This document shows positions 28,476 to 36,248 of a stretch of DNA of 64,000 nt, one piece after another (positions within the stretch are counted from its first letter, which is position 1; every line of letters begins with the position of its first letter). The notes beneath the pieces were generated by a model. That model ran no database searches and was not told the origin of the DNA. It saw only the letters and a program-made list of their open reading frames with translations. The position numbers and the translations under genes are program-made. The DNA is taken from positions 2,478,501 to 2,542,500 of the forward strand of contig JADJWP010000002.1 in the NCBI GenBank assembly GCA_016716305.1, read 5' to 3'. The DNA comes from Chloracidobacterium sp. (lineage in GTDB: Bacteria > Acidobacteriota > Blastocatellia > Pyrinomonadales > Pyrinomonadaceae).

Positions 28476-29498
28476 ATGCCTTCAAAGATAATTGCAAAGG
28501 TCTTTCGCGGTGAAACGGTCGAATCGCTACATCGGGGACATGTGGTCGCGATAGATGGCGATGGAAATACGGTTTTCACATATGGCGATCCGAAGACGGT
28601 AACGTTCACGCGATCCGCCGCAAAACCGTTCCAGGCGATCCCGTTATTGACAACCGGGGCGGCGGACGCATTCGGGTTTTCGGAAGAAGAGATTGCGCTC
28701 GCTTGCGCATCGCATTCGGGCGAGCCGCGCCACGTTCGGATCGCGCAATTGATGATCGAGCGGATCGGATTGACCGAAGCTCATTTACGGTGCGGGGCAC
28801 ATCTGCCTTTTTACGAGAAAGAAGCCGAGCGGATGCAGCGCGCGGGGGAATATCCGTCACAGTTTCACAACAATTGCTCGGGTAAACATGCCGGAATGCT
28901 CGCGGTCGCAAAGCATATCGGGGCCGACCTCGCAACATACGATCAGATCGAGAATCCGGTGCAGCAGGAGATCCTTAAAGCGGTAGCGGCGCTTACGGGC
29001 GTGCCGGCAACCAAGATAAGAACGGCGATCGATGGCTGCGCCGCGCCGAATTTTGCGACGTCCGTCATCGCTATGGCTCACGGAATTCTGAATCTTGTCG
29101 CGCCGACGAACGTTCTCGACGCCGGGTTGAAAGCCGCGTGCGGCCGCGTCGTCGCGGCAATGACGAAGTTTCCCGAGCTGATCGGCGGCAGTGAAAGGCT
29201 AGATACTTTGTTGATGCAGGCAGCACAGGGGCAGATCATCTCGAAGGTCGGAGCCGAGGGCGTTTGGCTCTGCGGCGTTCTTCCATCTGAGAGATTTCCT
29301 GGTGGGCTTGGCATCGCGGTCAAGATCGAAGATGGTGACGATCGTCGGGCTCGTCCCGTGATCGCAGTTGAGATATTGCGTCGCCTGCAGATCCTCAAAC
29401 ACGATGATCTGACAGAGATCTCGCCCATGCCGGTCAAGAATCGGCGCGGCGATGTGATAGGTAAAGTTGTGGGTGTTTTACCGGATAGCGATGGCTAG
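28476..29498 (+). CDS. L-asparaginase, Rhizobium etli type II family
   Basis: This 340-residue cytoplasmic protein matches the thermolabile asparaginase family named for Rhizobium etli AnsA, which is unrelated to E. coli-type asparaginases. Family blocks are visible: the N-terminal RGETVESLHRGHVVAID, FTRSAAKPFQAIPLL, CASHSGEPRHV, HNNCSGKHAGMLA and IDGCAAPNFATSV. It hydrolyses asparagine to aspartate and ammonia. It is followed 20 bases later by a protease gene on the same strand. Confidence 0.88.
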   Translation: MPSKIIAKVFRGETVESLHRGHVVAIDGDGNTVFTYGDPKTVTFTRSAAKPFQAIPLLTTGAADAFGFSEEEIALACASHSGEPRHVRIAQLMIERIGLTEAHLRCGAHLPFYEKEAERMQRAGEYPSQFHNNCSGKHAGMLAVAKHIGADLATYDQIENPVQQEILKAVAALTGVPATKIRTAIDGCAAPNFATSVIAMAHGILNLVAPTNVLDAGLKAACGRVVAAMTKFPELIGGSERLDTLLMQAAQGQIISKVGAEGVWLCGVLPSERFPGGLGIAVKIEDGDDRRARPVIAVEILRRLQILKHDDLTEISPMPVKNRRGDVIGKVVGVLPDSDG

Positions 29499-29518
29499 GC
29501 CGGATTGAGGAGGTAAAT

Positions 29519-30748
29519 GTGCCGATGCGACATGCCGTTTTAGCGGCGATCTTGCTGGCGACCGTTTTCGCCGGTTCTTATTTTGTCGACGCACAGGTAC
29601 TCGAACCGCAGTCCGAGTTCTGGGCATCGCGCGATACCGTGATCGAACGGAAGAAGAACGCACCAGCCGTTCGGATCGGGATATGGGACAGCGGGGTGGA
29701 CGTTACACTATTTCCCGGTCAGATCGCTCAGGGCGTGGATCGCAAAGCACTGTTGCGAGGCTACAACTCCTTCAAACTCAGGGAAGATACGGCAATGGAG
29801 GTCCTGCCGTCAACGTTTGCCACGCGGCGCGACGAGCTTAACCGAGCTCTAAAAGCCTCTGACGACATGGCGGATCTGGTGGCGAGCCCGAACGTAAAGG
29901 AATTTAACGAAAGGCGCAATAAGATGTCTGCGGAGGAGCGTCGCGAGTTTGATGCCGCTATTGGCCGTTGGAGCGGATATGTTCATGGGACAGCCGTCGC
30001 CGACATTGCCGTCAGAGGCAATAAGCAAGCACAGATCGTCATTGCCAGAATGGAGTGGTGGCACGGCTCGCCGCCCGTACCGTGCTGGAACCGCGAACTG
30101 GCCGACCGCGAGGCCGATTCGATTCGTGATCTGCTTACGTTTTTGGTGAGCAGCGGCGCCCGCGTTGTAAACATGTCCTGGGGCCGTTTCGAAGCCAGCT
30201 ATCTCAGCAACCTGCGGCAATGCGCTCCGGAAATGACATTGGAAGACAGACAAAAGTTGGCGCGTTATACGGTTGAAAAGATCCGGGGCGTTTTGCAGGA
30301 GGGCATGAAGGCAGCCCCAAATGTGCTTTTCGTCGGAGCTGCGGGTAACAGCGGCACGTCTGTCGAAACTGCGAATCCGGCGACCCGGTTCACCTTGCCA
30401 AACTTCATCCTTGTCGGAGCCGTCGACCGATCGGGAAAAGCTACCCAATTCACCAACAAGGGACCTGAAGTCACCTTGTATGCAAATGGTGAACGCGTTC
30501 CCGCCCGTTTGCCGGGAGGCGAGGTATCGTATCCTTCTGGGACGTCGATGGCCACGCCGAACGTCACAAATGCAGCCGCGAAAATGCTTGCCGTCAATCC
30601 TCGTCTTAACGGTGGCGAGATGCGGATATTGCTTGAGCAGACCGGTGACAAGAATTCCACCGGCCAGCTATTGCTTCACACCGCAAGGGCCGTAGAGGCA
30701 GCACGCCAATCTCTGAAAGCGAAGGTTGCAGTACCGGCCTCGAAGTAG
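29519..30748 (+). CDS. Secreted S8 subtilisin-like serine peptidase with enlarged D-H insert
   Basis: This 409-residue protein starts at a GTG, preceded by an excellent GAGGAGG site (29506-29512). An ATG two codons later would also work. A signal peptide (about 1-26) is followed by the S8 catalytic triad: D57 (GIWDSGVD), H156 (YVHGTAVAD) and S343 (PSGTSMATP), with oxyanion N277 in GAAGNSG. About 100 residues separate D and H, more than the roughly 30-40 usual in subtilases, and they form a helical, charged insert. No pro-domain is visible between the signal and D57. It is likely a periplasmic or secreted protease. Confidence 0.85.
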   Translation: MPMRHAVLAAILLATVFAGSYFVDAQVLEPQSEFWASRDTVIERKKNAPAVRIGIWDSGVDVTLFPGQIAQGVDRKALLRGYNSFKLREDTAMEVLPSTFATRRDELNRALKASDDMADLVASPNVKEFNERRNKMSAEERREFDAAIGRWSGYVHGTAVADIAVRGNKQAQIVIARMEWWHGSPPVPCWNRELADREADSIRDLLTFLVSSGARVVNMSWGRFEASYLSNLRQCAPEMTLEDRQKLARYTVEKIRGVLQEGMKAAPNVLFVGAAGNSGTSVETANPATRFTLPNFILVGAVDRSGKATQFTNKGPEVTLYANGERVPARLPGGEVSYPSGTSMATPNVTNAAAKMLAVNPRLNGGEMRILLEQTGDKNSTGQLLLHTARAVEAARQSLKAKVAVPASK

Positions 30749-31039
30749 AAGCGAGCCGGCCGCCACGCAGGCGATCTGGCGAGCATTCAAGGACCTTACA
30801 ATTCTCACGCCAAGGCGGCAATCTGATTCGAAAGTCGTCTCTCACCATTCTGCCGATGCGTATTGTGAGAACTATCGACAGTATTCGACTCAATGGTGAC
30901 GCCCGTCACTGATTTAAGCTAACAAGGCACGAAACTGAAGTTGGGGCAGGTCAAAATGAAGTGCGAAAACGACCGTCCATTCGCTGCATTCACCGTAACC
31001 TGCCTGTCGTGATCCCGATCGTCCGGGAGGGTTGAAGCA

Positions 31040-32212
31040 ATGAAACACAAGGCTGCAAAGGCGTCATGCACGGACATTCGTTTCGCTATACTCGTCACAT
31101 TGTCTATTCTCGTTGGGTCGTTCGTGATCGATGCGTTTCCGCAGGGTCAGCAAAAGTCCTCGTCCATCGTTATTCACGACACAACCAGGTCGAGCAACGG
31201 CGGAGAGAATGCGACCAGGGGTCTGCGAGATAAGATCCGGACGGCTTTGGAGAAGGAGAAACCCTGCGTCGAAACAATGGACGATCAGGATCTGCGCGAT
31301 GCATTACAGGATGAGCGCGAACGTGAAATCCTCGAGGGCGGTGATTCCGATGCGGCCCTTAAAGCTATCGGCGAACGGCTCGGATCCAGTATGGTGATGA
31401 GCGTTCAGGCGATGCCGGGGCCGGGCGGCACTACCGTTTACTCGGCATCCGTTATGGACACGAGGTCAGCAACGACGGTGACGCGTGCGATGGGAAAGGA
31501 AAGCGAAGTGGCCGACAAACTAGTGCGGGACCTCGGCCCTTACCTTGCCGATACTTGCAAACCACATTGGACCGGGACGATCAATTACAACTTTTTGGAC
31601 AGCGAGACAAAGACAACGAACGACGCCGGAGCAGCCCACGCGGTGAGACGAAACGTAAAACGAACTACGACCCAATCGTCGAACATGCAGCACACGATCA
31701 GGGCATCGCTCAGTGGTACGCCTGCAGCCGGAACATCGGTGAATTCGCCAAACGCACGGGTGATGCAAAGGACGCGGTTCACGTTCGAGAAGAGTTCAAA
31801 TTCGGGAGGCGAGGTTCGCTGCCGCGAACCCGGGAAAAATCCCTACTTCACAAATTTCAGCGAAGAATTTACAGAGACCACCACACAGCTCGGCCAGGGC
31901 ACCGACTCGATGCCGGTGTATATTTCGATCGACGGCGACGGCAGCTATTCAATAAAGGTAACCGCACCGGCGGGCATCATATACGGCAAGATCGAAACAA
32001 AGCGAAACTATTCAGGATGCCCTTCGGAGAAGTCCCCGACGCCCGAAGAACCGCGATCACTGCCCGAAGGCAAGCTGCAGCCGACCAGTTTTGATGCCGA
32101 GGGAAAGGTCGACCCAAAGAACAAAGACGTACTGTCGGGATCGCAATCCTCGCCCGACGGAAAGACCAAGATCACATGGAATCTCAGACTTGTGAGACCG
32201 AAGGGAAAATAG
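31040..32212 (+). CDS. Secreted protein with CsgG/LpoB-like N-terminal region, unknown function
   Basis: The protein has 390 residues. A signal peptide ends near DAFPQG. Residues about 40-175 (SSIVIHDTTR ... LRDKIRTALEKEKPCVETMDDQDLRDAL ... VADKLVRDLGPYL) have the alternating strand-helix pattern and 'set of lipoprotein regulator' look of CsgG/LpoB/TolB-N-type folds. That is inference from sequence pattern only. The rest is polar and beta-rich, with Cys at intervals (CREPGKNP, SGCPSEK). A GGGAGG site precedes the ATG. It ends at a strong terminator and stands alone, 291 bases after the peptidase gene. Confidence 0.62.
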   Translation: MKHKAAKASCTDIRFAILVTLSILVGSFVIDAFPQGQQKSSSIVIHDTTRSSNGGENATRGLRDKIRTALEKEKPCVETMDDQDLRDALQDEREREILEGGDSDAALKAIGERLGSSMVMSVQAMPGPGGTTVYSASVMDTRSATTVTRAMGKESEVADKLVRDLGPYLADTCKPHWTGTINYNFLDSETKTTNDAGAAHAVRRNVKRTTTQSSNMQHTIRASLSGTPAAGTSVNSPNARVMQRTRFTFEKSSNSGGEVRCREPGKNPYFTNFSEEFTETTTQLGQGTDSMPVYISIDGDGSYSIKVTAPAGIIYGKIETKRNYSGCPSEKSPTPEEPRSLPEGKLQPTSFDAEGKVDPKNKDVLSGSQSSPDGKTKITWNLRLVRPKGK

Positions 32213-32231
32213 CTGCGGATCTGATGCGAAA

Positions 32232-32263
32232 AAAAGCGGCGGGTCGATGACCTCGCCGCTTTT
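32232..32263. terminator. Bidirectional terminator between secreted protein and Nfn-like genes
   Basis: A perfect 10-bp stem (AAAAGCGGCG / CGCCGCTTTT) lies between convergent genes. The minus strand runs into seven Ts and the plus strand into TTTTCTATTTAT. Confidence 0.88.
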
Positions 32264-32286
32264 CTATTTATCCCAAGTTCGGCAGT

Positions 32287-35200
32287 TTATGCCGCCCGGC
32301 CATAGAGCTTCTTGAAATCGTCCCGGCCGAACGTACGGTCAAGCCAAAGATTCGTCAGCTTTTCCTGAACACTGTTCGCACGCAGCCGGTCATTGAGGTT
32401 CTTGAAATCGACGAAGTCGAGATGCTGATCCTGATTGAAGCACGAAAAGACCCAGAATTCCTCGCCGGTGTGCGGATTTACGTGCCGCTGCAGGCACTGT
32501 GCGCAGACTTCCTTCATCATGCACTGCATCGGTGAATTTATCGAACCTATCGCGACGTGCTCGTCTTTCAGGAATGGCTTCAAAAGGCCGTGACGCGCTT
32601 CGCGGACCCCGTTCATCATGCGGTCAGAGCCAATGGCTATGATCCGGTCCACATCCTTGAGACTGAGTTTCGTCTGGCCGAAACGTCCTTCGGCGTAGGC
32701 GGCCATTGCCTGGACGATGTTGCCGCGGAAATGCGAATCCTGCGGCCGCATCGGCCGGATCTCGTCGCCAGCGTCGGTCGCCCAGATCACCTGATCGGTC
32801 GCCTTCTCGATCTCCTCGCGTTTGAAAAGATCGGCGCCGTTCTTATAGCCGGCAAAATATACGACATGATTGTTCTTGTCCCGCAATGCCCTTGCGATCG
32901 AGAACAAGACCGCGTTGCCAAGCCCGCCGCCGGCGAGCAGAACCGTTTCGTTCTCGGGAATTTCGGTAGGCGTTCCGGTCGGGCCCATCACGAGAACTTC
33001 TTCGCCTTCTTTCAACAATGAGCAAAGCCGCGACGAGGTACCCATTTCAAGTACGATCATCGAAAGCAGGCCCTTTTCTTCATCGACCCACGCACCGGTC
33101 AGAGCGAGGCCTTCCATCAAGAGGCGTGTGCCGTCAACGACCGGCGCCGAAGACTCAAAGTTCTGGAGGCGATAAAACTGGCCCGGCTCGAATTTTCGTG
33201 CCTGAAGCGGAGCTTTGACAATGACGTCAACGATCGTCGGGGTGAGTCGATCGACCTTGACGACATAAGCTCGTAATTGTTCGTCAAGCGTCGCGGTAAG
33301 CCGATCGAAGATCGCATCGCGTTCGGCTTGCGGGAGCTTTCCACGCGTTGCCAATTCCTCGGCAAAGAGCGACACAACGTGAGGATACCCATGCTTGGCC
33401 GACGCCATCGCTTTTACGACATTTCCTGCATATTGCGGATGATTATCGCCATAGTATGAGATGAACTTGCCGTCGCGTTCATACGAAGTGAAGAACGCGG
33501 GCTCGCCCTTTTCCGCTTCGGCCAATCGCAGCGTTCCCGCTTCGTCCTGCCCGACCTTGAACGGTTTGAAAAACTGGCGCCATTCGTCCAATTCGAACGT
33601 GCCGGGCTTTTCCTTCTCGTAGATCACGTTCGGCGAGGTTCCCGCAGCCACACAGACGGTTCGCGCCGGCATTTCGTGTGACTCACCTGTATTCGTGAAT
33701 TTTCCCGATCCGGCATCATAGTCGACGCGCTCGAATTTGAGTGCTTTTATCGCTCCGAATTCATCAGGAACAGCTTCGGTCGGCGACATCAATTCGACAA
33801 AGTTGATACCTTCTTCCAGTGCTTTCTGTACTTCTTCGTGATTGAGCCGGTAAGCCGGCGAGTCCTGCAGGCGCTTTCGGTAAACAAGCGAGACTCCACC
33901 CCACGAGCGAACAAGCGGAACAAAATTAGGTGTTTCGCCAGCCGCAGCGGCTCGCGCACGCTCGGCTCTGATCTCGCGGCCGTGTTCAAGGAATTCGAGC
34001 AGCATCGCCCGCTCTTCGCCATCAAATTTGCCGAGTGCTTCTTCTTCGCCAAACTCAGCAACGACGTCCTCAAATTTGTCGAGCATTTTCTCGACCTGTA
34101 CCGGATAATAAGCAAAGATCTCGGTCGCGGTATCGATCCCGGTCAGGCCCCCTCCGATCACGACCGCAGGCAGCCTTACCTGCAGGTTTGAAAGTGTGTC
34201 TTTCTTGAACGCTCCGGTCAGCTGCAGTGCCATAAGAAAATCGGATGCCTGCCGGATGCCGCGGATCAGATTGTTTTTCATCGGGACGATCGTTGGGCGT
34301 CCGGCGCCGGTTGCGATCGCTATGTGATCAAAACCAAAGTCCCATGCGTCCTCGATCGTAACGGTGCCGCCAAAACGGATACCTCCGTAGGCACGAAAAC
34401 GCTTTCGCCGCGAAAGCATCAGTTGCACCATCGTCAGAAAGTTCTTGTCCCAGCGGACCGTAATGCCGTATTCCGATACGCCGCCAAAACCCGAGAGGAT
34501 CCTTTCATCCAGCTCTTCGGTGATCTCGCTGAGATCCACGATCGGTTTCGGGCATTGTCGGCCATTGTCGCCGGTCCATTCCGACGGAAGCGGTTCGATC
34601 TTGAGACCGTCGAATCCGATAACACCGAACCCTTCGTTCAATAAGTACTGTGCAAGTGTGTAACCCGCAGGCCCAAGCCCGACGACCATCACATTTTTGC
34701 CGTTATACGGTAAAGCGTACGGGCGCTTCGCATTTAGCGGGTTCCAACGCGTCAGAAGGCTGTAGATCTCAAAGCCGAAAGGAAGACCGAGCACGTCGGT
34801 CAGCGTCGCTGTTTCGGCGAGCGGTATGTTGACGGGTTCCTGTTTCTGAAATATGCACCCCTTCATGCAGTCGTTGCAGATGCGGTGACCGGTACCGGCG
34901 CACATCGGGTTATCGATCGTCACAAGCGCCAGCGAACCGATCGGGTCGCCCTGTTTTTTGAGCTGGTGCATTTCAGATATACGCTCGTCCAAGGGGCAGC
35001 CCTCGGTCTTGATCCCGAGCGGATTTCTCTTTGCCGTACCGTCCGGTTCACGAAGCCCGGTGCGGCATGCATCCTTATCGCGCTCATGACAGATCATGCA
35101 ATAGTCGATCTCATAGAGCGCGTCACGCATGGTGCCGCGATCATCGGTCAGCTTGAAGCCTACACGCCGGCGCAGCTCATCGTCGCTTCCGCGCATCACG

Positions 35201-36018
35201 TTCGGCAGATCTGCTTCAGGCCGGATCAGATGAACAAGGCTCTGGTAATCGAGCGCATGCGGTGTCTTGAACGCTTTCCATCGCTTTTCCTTACGATAGA
35301 ACTCCGCAGCCGACCAAGCTTCGACTATCGCCAACGCTGCTTTGACCGTGAGCAATTCGCCCGCGGCGTCGGTCTTTAGGACAAAATCGGAGTAGACCTT
35401 TCCGAACGTCTTGTCTTTCAACTTATCGTATGTCCGTTGAATATTTGCCACCGCTTCACGAGCGCCGGCATTGGGTTCTTCGTCCTTTCCCAGCGATTCT
35501 TCGGCATCGATCAATGCAGCGGCCATCGTCGCAATACCAAGCTCGTCATCGTAAACCAGCGTATGACCAAAGGCTTCGTTGCGAAGATCAGTGAGGGCCC
35601 GATTCAATTCCGAATGATCAAATTCGCCGACCGATTCAGGCTTGTAGGTCTTGACTGCCCGACGCTGAACGAAGAACTTATACTTCCAGACCGGGTTCTG
35701 TTCGAGGATCGAGCGTTCCAATTCGGAGCGTTCCTTCGAAATTCGGAAAAGCCTTGCGATAAAATCAGAAAGAAAAGGTGCGGCATCGGTCAGTATCTTT
35801 GACTCAACGCGCTTTTCGTAGCCGTTCCCATGGGCAGAGATGTATTTGTTCAGAGCGTCGCCGAGCGCAGGCTCCTTGTCCGAGACCTCGGCGTAGAATC
35901 GTTCGGCAAGCTCGCGAAGTTTTTCGGCATCAAAAAGGTCGGAGAAATTGAAATCAGATATGCCGAGCTCAAAATCAAAAGCGCCTTCGACGCCTGCCCT
36001 TTCGGAAAAAGTAGTCAT
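32287..36018 (-). CDS. Large fused Fe-S/FAD oxidoreductase: GltD-like plus ferredoxin-reductase-like (Nfn-like architecture)
   Basis: The 1243-residue protein has four parts. The first is a unique helical N-terminal extension (about 1-300). Next is a cysteine cluster (C307, C310, C318, C341, C373, C381, C384, C388), suggesting two Fe-S clusters as in GltD. A GltD-like FAD/NAD(P) module follows (VVGLGPAGY at 446-454 and a second dinucleotide motif VVIGGGLTG near 619-627). Last is a ferredoxin-NADP-reductase-like domain (about 913-1225), ending in C1166-x5-C1172-x2-C1175-x17-C1193, probably a [2Fe-2S] site like PyrK or NfnA. GltD-like plus NfnA-like parts in one chain resemble the NfnAB electron-bifurcating enzyme, but the substrates are unknown. 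The ATG at 36018 is preferred over an upstream non-homologous extension. Confidence 0.82.
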   Translation of the reverse strand: MTTFSERAGVEGAFDFELGISDFNFSDLFDAEKLRELAERFYAEVSDKEPALGDALNKYISAHGNGYEKRVESKILTDAAPFLSDFIARLFRISKERSELERSILEQNPVWKYKFFVQRRAVKTYKPESVGEFDHSELNRALTDLRNEAFGHTLVYDDELGIATMAAALIDAEESLGKDEEPNAGAREAVANIQRTYDKLKDKTFGKVYSDFVLKTDAAGELLTVKAALAIVEAWSAAEFYRKEKRWKAFKTPHALDYQSLVHLIRPEADLPNVMRGSDDELRRRVGFKLTDDRGTMRDALYEIDYCMICHERDKDACRTGLREPDGTAKRNPLGIKTEGCPLDERISEMHQLKKQGDPIGSLALVTIDNPMCAGTGHRICNDCMKGCIFQKQEPVNIPLAETATLTDVLGLPFGFEIYSLLTRWNPLNAKRPYALPYNGKNVMVVGLGPAGYTLAQYLLNEGFGVIGFDGLKIEPLPSEWTGDNGRQCPKPIVDLSEITEELDERILSGFGGVSEYGITVRWDKNFLTMVQLMLSRRKRFRAYGGIRFGGTVTIEDAWDFGFDHIAIATGAGRPTIVPMKNNLIRGIRQASDFLMALQLTGAFKKDTLSNLQVRLPAVVIGGGLTGIDTATEIFAYYPVQVEKMLDKFEDVVAEFGEEEALGKFDGEERAMLLEFLEHGREIRAERARAAAAGETPNFVPLVRSWGGVSLVYRKRLQDSPAYRLNHEEVQKALEEGINFVELMSPTEAVPDEFGAIKALKFERVDYDAGSGKFTNTGESHEMPARTVCVAAGTSPNVIYEKEKPGTFELDEWRQFFKPFKVGQDEAGTLRLAEAEKGEPAFFTSYERDGKFISYYGDNHPQYAGNVVKAMASAKHGYPHVVSLFAEELATRGKLPQAERDAIFDRLTATLDEQLRAYVVKVDRLTPTIVDVIVKAPLQARKFEPGQFYRLQNFESSAPVVDGTRLLMEGLALTGAWVDEEKGLLSMIVLEMGTSSRLCSLLKEGEEVLVMGPTGTPTEIPENETVLLAGGGLGNAVLFSIARALRDKNNHVVYFAGYKNGADLFKREEIEKATDQVIWATDAGDEIRPMRPQDSHFRGNIVQAMAAYAEGRFGQTKLSLKDVDRIIAIGSDRMMNGVREARHGLLKPFLKDEHVAIGSINSPMQCMMKEVCAQCLQRHVNPHTGEEFWVFSCFNQDQHLDFVDFKNLNDRLRANSVQEKLTNLWLDRTFGRDDFKKLYGRAA

Positions 36019-36248
36019 ATAAACCTGTAAAACCGGCAAAGATCGAAATAAACCCAAACGGTAATTATAACATTCGCGATGATCGCGAAACAAAACAACG
36101 GCCTTGCTGCGATCGGATCGACGGGCTCAAGTACGGTCGATTCGGCGTGATCAGATCGAAAAATCGTGAAAACACCGCCGATATATGGTATAAAACAAGA
36201 TTGCGCAAGTTCTGTCGTGTCGGCGACGTGCAAGGCCAAGAAAGCAGT

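Noticed and set aside
30896..30909. GTGACG/CGTCAC hairpin in the gap after the subtilase gene
   Set aside because: The stem has only 6 bp with a 2-base loop and no T run. It was not supported as a terminator or operator.
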